DNA from: Gastrolobium villosum
Lineage: Eukaryota > Streptophyta > Magnoliopsida > Fabales > Fabaceae
Assembly: GCA_032173675.1 (NCBI GenBank)
Contig: JAVKPL010005440.1
Location: 41,824 to 105,823, forward strand
DNA: 64,000 bases
Direction of reading: 5' to 3'
Shown here: positions 24,011 to 34,318 of the stretch, piece by piece
How the letters are laid out: each line of letters opens with the position of its first letter
How positions within the stretch are numbered: the stretch's first letter is position 1
Notes under the pieces: model-generated
What the model saw: only the letters and a program-made list of their open reading frames with translations
Told to the model about the DNA's origin: nothing
The model's database searches: none
Program-made: the position numbers and the translations under genes

Positions 24011-26337
24011 TGTTAGCATATGGGTGTCCTAGAGACAATCTTTTGATTAAATAAAGGACACTAGATGTAGAACTTTGTTTGTCGCAAATAAATGAAAGCA
24101 CTATTTATTCAGTTTCATATTGTGTCTCGATATTACTGTTAATATTATATGAACGAACTGGATAAACCCCTTGGAATAGATCAGGTATCTCTTGAGTATC
24201 TATGATGAGATCGCGATTATGAGGATTCAAGGATATTGCATGTCTATTCCTAATTATATGTTCCTAGTCTAGAGACACTGAGTTTGGGGATCAGTGATCT
24301 CGAGTAAAGACTAGTACGACTTATCTACTTGTATATGGATACAAGGTAAAGACCTCATGAGCTGCAGATATGGAGATATCTTAGCTAAAGTCGTGGGTGG
24401 ACCTATAAGAGTATAGCTCGCACTGAACAGACCCAAAAAGAGACTCTATGAGGAAATCTCACAGATAGTGTCATTAGAGTAATCTCTTTATGTTTGGGTA
24501 TGTCTTTCCTTAGACCAGAAGTTATTACCTGGACTGTGTTCTTGAAGGCATGTTTTGATTGTATACCTCGTCTGCCTGAAACATGGAGACTCATAGGTAT
24601 ACTGTTGGGCGTGTCCTTAAAGGGCACAGGGCTAGGGTAATAAGCTAAAGGAATTCGTCAAATCTCTGTGAGAGATTAGGTTATCTGTAAACCGGAGAAA
24701 TCGGGATGACATTTACAGGGACTCGGGAATCTATGCATAGTAAAAGAGATCATGACATGATCTGCCTTTAGAGTCAGTAAATTGAAGATTCCCTATTTCA
24801 AATAAAGCTTACCCTAAACCGCAGGGGTTGATACATTTCCTTACCCTAGGTTAATGGGAAGATAACCGAGACGAAGGGAAATACATACGGTAACCAAATA
24901 TGTGCAATAGGTTGATCAAGTCATTAATCTGACTAGTTCTGGGGCAACAAAGCATTGCTAGTGCTCTGTGTTGTCATTAATTGGGTTGTGGGCTTGTTGG
25001 GCCCAAGCCCAGTTATGTTAGAAGCTAAGTTGGACCTAATGGGTCACACACTAACACCTTGTAGTCATGATGGACTACCTTTAAACGTATTGGGCCTAAT
25101 AATATTATTAGACCAAGAAGCTGTTTGGAAGCCCACCTAAATGGGTGGGTGGTGCATGGAGTTTAGTAATGGGCTTGGATAGTCCAAGCCATTACTAATT
25201 AATTTAATTAGTTAAATTAATAATCAAATATTTGAATTTCGAATTTTGAATTTGAAATTTGAATTTTGAAATTTGAATTTAGAATTGGAAATTCGAATTT
25301 TGAATTTGAAATTTGAAATTTGAAATTTGAATTTGGAAATTTGAATTTGAATTTGAATTTTGAAATTCGAATTTTGAATTTGAAATTTGAAATTTGAAAT
25401 TTTGAATTTTGAATTTTGAATTTGAATGTTTGAACGTTTGAATTCAAGTGTTTGAATTCGAATTTGAATTGGTTTTGAAAAGTTGTTTCATAACAAAAGG
25501 ATAAGACAGGATCTTATTGGAGCATATTCCTTGGATCAAGTAGGATCTTTGGAGGCACTCCCTTGGCTGTTTGGTGCGCAACTTTTAGGTGATAAGAGTG
25601 TCATCTTATCACTTAAAACAAACCTCCATTCAGATTTTGTGGTTGAGGGAATCAGTGGGTGAGTTGATTCAAATTTTGAATGCAACTACTCAATGTATTT
25701 GGACCCCTTCTAGGGCTGAATTATGCGCATGAGAACTATATACTATATGATAGTTTATGAATTTAAGTTTAAATTATTTTGAACTTAATATCATGTGGAT
25801 AAGATTGGAGGTTGTTGGCAAAGTTAGTTTTGCAACAGCTCCACCTTATCACACTGTTCTATGCGCAACTTTCAAAGAAGTTTGAAAGTTTGTTTTTCAT
25901 TTTGAATGATTGAATTCCCTTCTCCTCTCCAAGTGTGCGCATAAATATGACTTGTTCCTCACCTTAGGGTTTTGTGAAAAACCTAGCCAACTCTCCTCCA
26001 TCTATGCACCATTCTGTAGGGTAGCTCACTACACCTTTCCAAACAGAATACCTAGCCTCCACCTTCACCACTTGTGCGCATAGCAAGCCTCACTGTGGTG
26101 TTCATCTGGTGGCTTTCAAGAAAGGGTTCTTGCATCATTGACGAACGGTGGTGTGGATCACCATTAGAGGGTTTGAGCCCTTCAAGCCTGACATCTGATC
26201 TCCCTGACTGATCAGGCCAAAACAAGGTAACATCATGCTGTCTTAAAGCATGAACCTATGTGTGCATGTATGTTCCGCAGTAAAATTTTTGTTTTACACC
26301 TTACATCCATCGGCCTTCAAAGGCCAGTTTACTTTCA
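24011..26337 (+). mobile_element. solo LTR of the copia A family
   Basis: 2,327 bases from TGTTAGCATATGGG to AGTTTACTTTCA, homologous end to end to 7611-9872 in opposite orientation, with no internal element sequence and with a clean 5-base duplication. This is the product expected from unequal recombination between the two LTRs of an integrated element. It contains the AAATTC tract (about 25210-25460). Confidence 0.95.
25210..25460. repeat. GAATTT/AAATTC low-complexity tract in solo LTR
   Basis: About 240 bases of irregular TTTGAATTTGAAATTTGAA-type sequence, longer than its partner at 8470-8640, consistent with slippage expansion. No coding value. Confidence 0.8.
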
Positions 26338-26859
26338 CACACTTCACGTAGGAAATAAAAGACCTAGGGTTTTGTGCCCACTAATAAGGGTATAAATAGC
26401 CAAAACCATTAACCCGCACAGTATTAGCCTTAATAGTTACGCAAAAGATCTTGATCCCAAACTTTGGAATCTAGACCTAGACATTTTTCTAAGATTTGTC
26501 ATATTTTTATTTTATTTTTCCGAGCACCTTTCCGGTACGCGCTTTTCCATATCCAGTATCAGTTCTGGCATCAGATTACATTATTTTGACTTGAAACTTG
26601 TTTTACAAGTCCTACATAATATTTTAGTAATTATCATGCATTCGTTATATTTTTCTGGGATACTTTTCCGGTACACATTTATACCGGGTAGCAGAACCGG
26701 TATCTGCGCTTTTCTTCCGAAAAGCGACTTTCAGCATTTTTACTCATTCATTATAATTATTTAAGCCCAATAATAATTATTAAGGTCAATTATGGAATCT
26801 TTTGCTAATTACTATAATTAATTCACTAATTACCTTAATTAGCGGTGCGGGTTCTTACA

Positions 26860-26875
26860 TTCACCCCACCTTTTT
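26860..26875 (-). promoter_or_regulatory. polypurine tract of chromovirus C, inside the pol stop region
   Basis: The minus strand reads AAAAAGGTGGGGTGAA next to LTR start TGTAAGAACC. It overlaps the last codons of pol (Lys-Lys-Val-Gly-stop), so the tract is coding; the same arrangement is present in element E at 48252-48267. Confidence 0.85.
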
Positions 26876-29800
26876 AAGGATTTTGTCCTCAAAATCAGGA
26901 ACATACCTGTCTCGAAAGTCGGGATACTGTCGAAGAAGCTCATCCTCTCGCTCCCACGTGCACTCCTCGGGGCTACGCCCAGTCCACTGCACCTTGACCA
27001 TCGGAATGATCTTGCTTCTAAGCTGTTTCTCGCCTCGATCGAGGATCTTGAGTGGTCCGACGGGAGTCTTTAGGTTCTCCCGAACCTCCACATCATCCGG
27101 CTGCACCACGTGCGAAGGATCTGCTATGTACCTCCGAAGCTGAGACACGTGAAACACGTCGTGGATGTTGGCTAGGTTCGGAGGCAAGGCGAGTCGATAG
27201 GCAACAGGTCCTACTCTACCAAGGATCTGGTAGGGCCCAATGAACCGAGGGCTCAACTTCCTCGCTCCGAGTGCCCGTCCAACACCGGTGACAGGTGAAA
27301 GTTTCACAAACACGTGCTCACCCTCACTGAACTCCAGTGGTCGATGCTTGACATCATAGTAGCTTTTCTGGCGATTCTGCGCCTGCTTCAACTTTTCCCT
27401 GATCATCTGGATCTGCTGGGTAGTATCTTGGACAAAGTCCAAGCCAAATAGCTCTTTATCTCCAACCTCAGACCAGCAGGTAGGAGTCCGACACCTCCTA
27501 CCATACAGCGCCTCGTAGGGTGCCATGCCCAGGCTAGCATGAAAACTGTTGTTGTACAAGAATTCTACCAACGGAAGGTACCTATCCCATGCAGAACCCT
27601 GCTCCAATGTGCAAGCTCTCAACATGTCCTCCAATGTCTGGATAGTCCGCTCAGTCTGTCCGTCAGTCTGAGGGTGATAGGCGGTACTCAATCTCAACTG
27701 CGTACCAAAAGCCTCCTGCAGCGCCTCCCAGAACCGAGATGTGAACTTCGGGTCCCTATCACTGATGATACTCTCGGGAACCCCGTGAAGCCTCACAATC
27801 TCACGGACATATAGTTTGGCCAACTGCTCTGTAGTGAAGCTCACCTTCACTGGAAGAAAATGGGCAGACTTGGTCAATCTGTCCACTATGACCCAAATAG
27901 AGTCACAACCAGCCTGAGTTTTAGGCAATCCCACCACGAAGTCCATGGAAATACTCTCCCACTTCCACTGTGGAATTTCAAGAGGTTGAAGTTTACCAGA
28001 CGGTTTCTGGTGCTCGATCTTCACTTTCTGACAAATAAGGCACTTGGACACGTAGACCGCTATGTCCTTCTTCATGCCCGGCCACCAAAAATTCCTTTTT
28101 AAGTCCTGGTACATTTTTGTAGCACCAGGGTGGATAGTAAACCGGCCCTTATGAGCCTCTACCATAACAATCCTCTTTTGGAACAACAGCAATCCATCCT
28201 CATTCCAAGACACATCGTCCTGGTTCTTCACATAATCAAGGCACTCTCTTTGCACTTGCGCCTCTTTAATCTTTTCCATCAGCTCATTAATCACTTCTGC
28301 TATTTCCATCTCAAGTAGTGCGCCCCCAAACAAGGAGTTCACTCTCAAGTCTCTGAACTTTTCGATCACCTCGTAGTCGCTCATCATCAAGCTGGATAAG
28401 CTCACGGATTTTCGACTCAAAGCATCGGCTACCACATTGGCCTTGCCAGGGTGATACCTCAACTCAAAGTCGTAGTCCTTCAAGAACTCCATCCATCTCC
28501 GTTGTCTCATGTTCAACTCCTTCTGGTCAAACAGATATTTCAGGCTCTTGTGGTCACTGAATACAGCAAACTTCATGCCAAACAGGTAATGCCTCCAAAT
28601 CTTGAAAGCAAAAACAATGGCTGCCAACTCCAAGTCGTGAGTCGGGTAGTTCTCTTCATGAGGTTTCAACTGTCTTGAAGCATAAGCAATAGCTTTCCCT
28701 TTCTGCATCAACACACAGCCTAGCCCCTTTCCAGAGGCATCACAGTATAACTCAAACTGTTCCGCAGGATCAGGAAGGACTAACACAGGAGCAGTAGTCA
28801 GTCTCTCCTTCAACTCCTGGAAGCACTCCTCACACTCATGTGTCCACACGAATGGAGTCTCCTTTCGGGTAAGGCGAGTCATCGGTAGCACCATCTTGGA
28901 GAATCCCTCTATGAACCTCCTACAGTACCCTGCCAAACCCAAGAAGCTTCTCACTTCTGTAACCGTCTTGGGCCTCTCCCAGTCCATCACGGCCTCAATC
29001 TTGTTAGGATCAACTGCAACTCCATCAGCGGAAATCACATGACCCAGAAATTTCACCGCCTTGAGCCAAAACTCATATTTTGACGGCTTAGCATATAGCT
29101 TTTTCTCTTTCAACACTTGCAAAACAATCTTCAAGTGCTCAGCATGCTTGGAGTAAATTAAGATGTCGTCAATGAAGACGATCACAAACTGATCCAGGTA
29201 CGGCTGGAAGATCCTGTTCATGTAGTCCATGAACACAGCGGGTGCATTGGTGAGTCCAAACGGGATCACCAAGTACTCATAATGCCCGTACCTCGAGCGA
29301 AACGCTGTCTTTGGGACATCCTCCGGCTTTACCCGTATATGATGGTAACCGGACCGGAGGTCGATCTTGGAATATACGCAAGCACCCCTGAGCTGATCCA
29401 GCAATTCATCAATGCGTGGAAGAGGATACTTGTTCTTGATTGTCACCTTGTTCAACTGTCTGTAGTCTGTGCACAACCGCATGGTCCCATCTTTCTTTTT
29501 CACAAAAATGACCGGTGCTCCCCAGGGAGACATACTCGGCCGTATGAAATGTTTCGCTGAAAGCTCCTCGATATGCTTCTTCAGCTCCGCCAACTCTGGT
29601 GGCGACATCCGGTATGGAGCCAACGATATAGGCCCCACACCAGGCAATAAGTCTATGGAGAACTCTATCTCCCTCTGCGGTGGAAACTCAAGAATCTCCT
29701 CGGGAAACACCTCGAGGAATTCCCTCACCACAGGAATGCCAGTGAGATCCTCTTGTGTCCCACTCACCAAACCTCCCAACATGACATAGCCAAATGCCCC

Positions 29801-30727
29801 TGCTCTCAAGGCCCTCCTCGCCTGCAGGACTGAAATGAACGGTGAGGAATTGGCTGTGGACCCACTCGGAGACAACACCACTCTCTTGGCACAGCAATCA
29901 ATTAATGCACAGTTTCTGGACAGCCAATCCATGCCCAGAATAATCTCCAGGTTGGCCATCGGCAATCCTATCAGATCTACCGAGAAGTCACGGCCATCCC
30001 ACTGAAACGCTACATCGCGATGAACAGTGGAGGTCAAACATTTTTCTCCGGTGGCGGTGGTCACCCGCATCGGTGGAGAAAGCACATCACTGGGCAACTC
30101 AAGCCCCACAGCAATAGGGGTAGCAACAAAAGAATGCGTTGCCCCGGAATCAAACAATACATCAACATATGAACCCCCAATGGTAACAGTACCTCTGACC
30201 AGGTTCGGAGCTCTGTCCGACTGCTGACGATCCAAAGTATACACACGCCCCGTAGTAGGTGGCACGGCTGGTGCCCCAGTAGGAACCATCTGCAATGGCA
30301 CAGCCTGCACTGCAGCAACTCTCGCCGTCGGGCAATCTCTGGAGTAGTGGCCCTCCTTGCCACACTGGAAGCATATCAACTGTTCGGTAGAACACGGCCC
30401 AAAATGTGACTTCCCGCATCCCGAGCATCTGGGAGCAGGAGGTCTAGCTGCGTTCGCCTGAGTAGAAGTCTTTTTAAACTGGTTTGGCGCTTGCTTAGCC
30501 GCCAACTGTTTGCCCTTGCCCTTGTTTGCAAACTTCCTGTTCCTCCAGGGAGCGAAACCACCAGTACCCTGTGGCACCTCAATCTTGGCCTTCTTAGCCT
30601 TACTCGTGCTGTAGAAGTCCTCAATATCACGACACTGTTGGACCAGTGTCCCAAAATCTCTGGAAGCAGACCCAACTAAGTAACCAGCAATATCCTCACT
30701 AAGTCCCCTGCGGAACTTAGCAGCCAA
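26861..30727 (-). CDS. chromovirus C Gag C-terminus-Pol polyprotein, open for 1,288 codons
   Basis: One uninterrupted frame. Rough residues: capsid end (FRRGLSEDI) 1-35; two Cys-rich motifs near 100-132, the second a CCHC knuckle CFQCGKEGHYSRDC; aspartic protease around 185-280 with DSGATHSF and ILGMDWLSRNCALI; RT about 395-570 with FIDDILIYS; RNase H about 640-760 (FELYCDASGKGLGC, FSDHKSLKYLFDQ); integrase with His-His-Cys-Cys zinc domain (HKGRFTIHP, CLICQ) and D,D,E residues in SMDFVVGLP, SDRDPKFTSRFW and TDGQTERT; chromodomain near the end (PMVKVQWTGRSPEECTWERED). It replicates the element through an RNA intermediate and integrates it. The true polyprotein starts in the gag ORF upstream; the apparent start here is a TTG inside capsid created by a one-base frame break near 30730. 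A few RT residues after FIDDILIYSKHAEH look shortened relative to relatives. Confidence 0.93.
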   Translation of the reverse strand: MAAKFRRGLSEDIAGYLVGSASRDFGTLVQQCRDIEDFYSTSKAKKAKIEVPQGTGGFAPWRNRKFANKGKGKQLAAKQAPNQFKKTSTQANAARPPAPRCSGCGKSHFGPCSTEQLICFQCGKEGHYSRDCPTARVAAVQAVPLQMVPTGAPAVPPTTGRVYTLDRQQSDRAPNLVRGTVTIGGSYVDVLFDSGATHSFVATPIAVGLELPSDVLSPPMRVTTATGEKCLTSTVHRDVAFQWDGRDFSVDLIGLPMANLEIILGMDWLSRNCALIDCCAKRVVLSPSGSTANSSPFISVLQARRALRAGAFGYVMLGGLVSGTQEDLTGIPVVREFLEVFPEEILEFPPQREIEFSIDLLPGVGPISLAPYRMSPPELAELKKHIEELSAKHFIRPSMSPWGAPVIFVKKKDGTMRLCTDYRQLNKVTIKNKYPLPRIDELLDQLRGACVYSKIDLRSGYHHIRVKPEDVPKTAFRSRYGHYEYLVIPFGLTNAPAVFMDYMNRIFQPYLDQFVIVFIDDILIYSKHAEHLKIVLQVLKEKKLYAKPSKYEFWLKAVKFLGHVISADGVAVDPNKIEAVMDWERPKTVTEVRSFLGLAGYCRRFIEGFSKMVLPMTRLTRKETPFVWTHECEECFQELKERLTTAPVLVLPDPAEQFELYCDASGKGLGCVLMQKGKAIAYASRQLKPHEENYPTHDLELAAIVFAFKIWRHYLFGMKFAVFSDHKSLKYLFDQKELNMRQRRWMEFLKDYDFELRYHPGKANVVADALSRKSVSLSSLMMSDYEVIEKFRDLRVNSLFGGALLEMEIAEVINELMEKIKEAQVQRECLDYVKNQDDVSWNEDGLLLFQKRIVMVEAHKGRFTIHPGATKMYQDLKRNFWWPGMKKDIAVYVSKCLICQKVKIEHQKPSGKLQPLEIPQWKWESISMDFVVGLPKTQAGCDSIWVIVDRLTKSAHFLPVKVSFTTEQLAKLYVREIVRLHGVPESIISDRDPKFTSRFWEALQEAFGTQLRLSTAYHPQTDGQTERTIQTLEDMLRACTLEQGSAWDRYLPLVEFLYNNSFHASLGMAPYEALYGRRCRTPTCWSEVGDKELFGLDFVQDTTQQIQMIREKLKQAQNRQKSYYDVKHRPLEFSEGEHVFVKLSPVTGVGRALGARKLSPRFIGPYQILGRVGPVAYRLALPPNLANIHDVFHVSQLRRYIADPSHVVQPDDVEVRENLKTPVGPLKILDRGEKQLRSKIIPMVKVQWTGRSPEECTWEREDELLRQYPDFRDRYVPDFEDKILKKVG

Positions 30728-31527
30728 GAATGTAGGAGTACATCCTGAAGTGTGAAAACTTCACCAGCTCATTAAACTTGGCCAGGTACTCGTCAACTGA
30801 CAATGAGCCCTGAACCAAACGGTCAAACTCCCCTTGCTTCCTCTCCTGTGCATCATACGGGAAATACTGACCCAGAAAACACTCCTCGAAGAACGGCCAC
30901 GTCATCACACGGCCCTGCATCTCATAGACGTGAGAAATGTTGGTCCACCACTCATGGGCCTCGCCCTCCAGCATATAAGTGGCAAACATCAGCTTATGCG
31001 GATCGGTACACTGCATGATCCGGAAGATCTTGTCCAACGCCTGTAACCATCTGGCAGCAGCAATGGGATCATAAGATCCATCGAAAGAAGGTGGCTTATG
31101 CTTGCGGAAAGCATTCAGCCTGCGGTCGATCACGTCACGATCCTCAACAAATACGGGTATAGTTTGCAAAGCCCCCGTCAAGTGACTGCCCTCACCCATC
31201 TGGCTCTGGGTGTCCTCCTGTTGACTAGGCGGAGGTGGAGGCGGTGGCGGCGATGGAGGTGGTGGAGGACACTGGCCAGCAGCAAGACCAGCCCTCAACT
31301 CCTCCAACATGACCCTCATCATAGTCATGTTGGCCATCCGGTTCTCCTCCAGAACCTCAGCAGTGGCTCGCCTGTTCGCATCTCTGATAGCGTCCAGCAT
31401 CGCCTGGTTTGCCAACCTCGTGGCCTCCTGGTCGGCTAGTCGGGCCGCCTGCATCTCAGCTAATGCAGCCAGGATAGGATCCGATTGATCCTCGCTCGTA
31501 CTAGGGTTCCTCCTTGGTGGCACCATG
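30717..31527 (-). CDS. chromovirus C Gag, N-terminal part, frame broken near its end
   Basis: The likely start is the ATG at about 31526 (MVPPRRNPSTSED); an upstream in-frame TTG extends the open frame to 31547. An Ala/Arg/Met-rich helical, coiled-coil-like region (about residues 20-85) is followed by a proline run (about 95-112), then the gag capsid domain: FRKHKPPSFDGSYDP, ARWLQALDKIF, EAHEWWTN and FLGQYFPYDAQERK. The frame ends at 30717 just after FSHFRMY, while the remainder of capsid continues in the neighbouring frame from about 30735. The break is in the middle of capsid, not at the gag/protease border, so it looks like a single-base mutation rather than programmed frameshifting. Confidence 0.9.
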
Positions 31528-31680
31528 AATCTGCACAAGCTACACAAAGAATGAGTTGATCAGGCCCACGCCATGTGGTCACATATGCATTATCATAATA
31601 CACACCAATCAGAGAGAACGCAAAGTAGACATGCAACGAAACATCCTAAGTTATTGCAATACATACAGGCTTTTCCCTAG

Positions 31681-31697
31681 AAAGTGCTCTGATACCA
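31681..31697 (-). promoter_or_regulatory. primer binding site of chromovirus C (tRNA-iMet type)
   Basis: The minus strand reads TGGTATCAGAGCACTTT five bases inside the LTR edge at 31703. The leader from here to the gag start is only about 155 bases. Confidence 0.9.
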
Positions 31698-31702
31698 TAA
31701 AA

Positions 31703-34110
31703 TGTAACAGCCCGTGTTAACCCGGATTGTTAACATACTATCGTATTAAGCCACGCTTAATTAAAATGCGGAATAACTTTTTCTTTAATTCAATTATGAC
31801 GTCATTAACCTTAGCCAACTTGATTACTTAATCAATTTCATAAAATACTTCCTGTATGTAAATTGCAAGACAACTAACTGAAATACCTCATGAATAAATA
31901 TAAAGTGAGTATCTAAAGCCGCAGGACTACAACACATAGCCTGGGTCAAAATCCTGATACTTTAATTACAACTTCAATTAAAAGACAATAACAAAACCAT
32001 GTGGCATGGACAAACCCCATGCTCACCAAATAAGGCACAATGCCCAACAACAGTCTCAGCATAATATCATAATCAAAGCGGGAAAATATAAACAGCAGTC
32101 AACATCCAGCATGTCATAATAACATCAACTCAGCTCTGGCCTCCTGCCACCTGAGCCCTCAACATTACCTGATCCTGAAATAAGCGTCCCCAAACGTGGG
32201 GTGAGATCTCTAAACAAGAAATCTCAGTAAGACAAGGGGTCCTCAAGGATCTTCCACCCCAAGCTTACTTACATGTGTAATATAAGTTCAAAAAACAATA
32301 TTTACAATATAAGTTCCAAAACTATGCGATGCAGCAGATAATCATGCCATGTGTGTTTATCAAATCTACTGGCCAGAGAAATGCAGGAATACGTCTATAC
32401 CTACATGAGTACAAGGAACACCGCTTGCACCACACCCACAGCCTCACCATCTTGTATGTACCACATACTCAGGCTTACCGTATAGGTGGACACCACATGC
32501 ATATCATAAAAGCACATTGCATATAACAGCTCAACAGCATTTCCAAAACATCAAAGCATGTAACACAGCACGCATAAACCACATCCCCATGGGACATGGT
32601 GGAACCACAAAATGGCTAAACCGAGGACACGAAAGCTTACCTTGCAAGCAATCAATCCAAGCCAAGAGTCCTCACCGCTCAAGGTCCAACACAGCAGAAA
32701 TCACAATCTGATTTAGACCAGCCATCATATCAATAACATAGCTCGTACGCATATCATAAAGACTACGTTTCTTTGTTATATTTTACGTCTTAAGGCTTCC
32801 CACCAAGCCACAAGCCCTTAGTCCCTTGATTCTGAATTAATTAAGTATTTACAGGATTATAGCCTTATGTGTTAGCTACACATAGGTCCAAACGGCACTC
32901 GATTTGGAGCTCTGTAGCTCAAGATATCGAATTATTACCGAAATAGGTTCGTTGGTGTCCCCATATCCGGATATGAATATCCGGATACCATATCCGGATA
33001 CTGATATCCGGATATCTGCCCGACAATATCCGGATATCTCACGACAGAATGCAGTTTCTGCATTTCGTGAATATCCAGTCCATAGGTTCAACTTTTTAAC
33101 CGATTATAGGCACTTAAACATGCATTTCTAGGTGTGTTTAACATTCTCAACCCTTAAGTTATCAACTTAGTTAAATACATGCATCAAGGTTCCATTTTTA
33201 AGCCTTTAAACCCATGATCATAGTTGGTATAACTTACCAAAGCTCAAAAACAGAATGGGCAGTGCTCTTGGAGCTCTCCAACAGCTCCACAACTCAGACC
33301 ACACAAAGGTGTGCGAAAATGGTGCTCAAGACTTGATCTTTCCACTCAAAGGTTGCTTCTTTAAGCAACAAAACACTCACACCAAGCTCAAACCACACTC
33401 ACAACCCAAGACAACCCTTCACCCTCTCAAAACAGAAGCTGGACAACCACACACAGCTCCCTAACTCTCACAAAGGGTCCTCCTCACACACACAAAGTCT
33501 TTAGTGAAGAACAATGGAGGAAGGTGGTCAAAATGGTGATTTTCTCAAGCAAAGAAGAGTGTGGCAGCATGGAGACACAAGCTGCAGCCACACTTCACGT
33601 AGGAAATAAAAGACCTAGGGTTTTGTGCCCACTAATAAGGGTATAAATAGCCAAAACCATTAACCCGCGCAGTATTAGCCTTAATAGCTACGCAAAATAT
33701 CTTGATCCCAAACTTTGGAATCTAGACCTAGACATTTTTCTAAGATTTTTCATATTTTTATTTTATTTTTCCGAGCACCTTTCCGGTACGCGCTTTTCCA
33801 TATCCAGTATCAGTTCTGGCATCAGATTACATTATTTTGACTTGAAACTTGTTTTACAAGTCCTACATAATATTTTAGTAATTATCATGCATTCGTTATA
33901 TTTTTCCGGGATACTTTTCCGGTACACATTTATACCGGGTAGCAGAACCGGTATCTGCGCTTTTCTTCCGAAAAGCGACTTTCAGCATTTTTACTCATTC
34001 ATTATAATTATTTAAGCCTAATAAAAATTATTATGGTCAATTATGGAATCTTTTGCTAAGTACTATAATTAATTCACTAATTACCTTAATTAGCGGTGCG
34101 GGTTCTTACA
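31703..34110 (-). repeat. 5' LTR of chromovirus C
   Basis: 2,408 bases, TGTAACAGCC to GGTTCTTACA on the plus strand. Compared with the 3' LTR it lacks about 473 bases (22798-23272 of the partner) at 32852, a junction with only a few bases of shared sequence (TTTAC). It keeps the unoccupied insertion site of the solo copia LTR near 33590. An AT-rich TATTTATA lies on the minus strand near 33645, a possible TATA element. Confidence 0.92.
32963..33037. repeat. ATATCCGGATAT palindrome cluster in C 5' LTR
   Basis: Five copies with the same spacing as 23378-23452, followed by the AATGCAG-TTT-CTGCATT hairpin. In transcription order it lies downstream of the TATA-like element, so it should be in the transcribed leader. 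Confidence 0.85.
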
Positions 34111-34318
34111 CTTAGGCAATCTCACTTTCTCCAAAATCTTCTTCCTTCTTTTGATGCTTTTTGGGCTTCCTTTCCCTGCAAGACAGTGTAAATTTTCACA
34201 AAGCTTTCAGAACTTGCACTTGAGGGATTTCTAAGATATTAACCTCCTTTTCATCTGATTAATCACACAAATTGATCCTAATTTATGCTGAAAAACCTGA
34301 TGAACTAGGGGTTTATCA
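34111..34318 (-). repeat. 3' LTR of element D, second segment (after C)
   Basis: 34111-34115 is the right CTTAG duplication of C. From 34116 the LTR of D resumes (GCAATCTCACTTTCTCC) and ends at GTTTATCA (34318); the intact end is GTTGATCA at 47488. The minus-strand polypurine-like AATCTGGGAATTG lies directly beyond. Confidence 0.92.

Larger units (their letters stand above)
21642..26859 (-). repeat. 3' LTR of chromovirus C, interrupted by solo copia LTR
   Basis: Parts 21642-24010 and 26338-26859. On the plus strand it starts TGTAACAGCCCGTG and ends GGGTTCTTACA. Without the solo LTR and one duplication copy it measures about 2,886 bases, against 2,408 for the 5' LTR. Two palindrome blocks (about 22877-22985 and 23378-23460) are present, of which the 5' LTR keeps only the second. 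Confidence 0.92.
21642..34110 (-). mobile_element. Ty3/gypsy chromovirus C, minus strand, near-intact, with nested solo LTR
   Basis: 5' LTR 31703-34110, primer site, gag, one long pol ORF, polypurine tract, 3' LTR 21642-26859 (split by a solo copia LTR). The duplication CTTAG is seen at 21637-21641 and 34111-34115, and the unoccupied site CAACACTTAGGCAATC is present at 47273-47289 in the other LTR of D. The LTRs look nearly identical in the stretches I compared, apart from a ~473-base deletion in the 5' LTR. This is the youngest full element in the window except for the solo LTR inside it. The chromodomain and RT order place it in the Tekay/Del group. Confidence 0.94.

Noticed and set aside
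26861..26980. Centromere-specific (CRM) chromovirus assignment for C and E
   Set aside because: The C-terminus ends in an ordinary chromodomain soon after the integrase, without the extended CR-type motif, and LTR features do not point to CRM. Tekay/Del-type is the safer reading.
30717..30760. Programmed gag-pol frameshift in element C
   Set aside because: The shift falls inside the capsid domain, before the zinc knuckle, rather than at the gag/protease boundary, and related element B reads this part in one frame. A single-base mutation is simpler.
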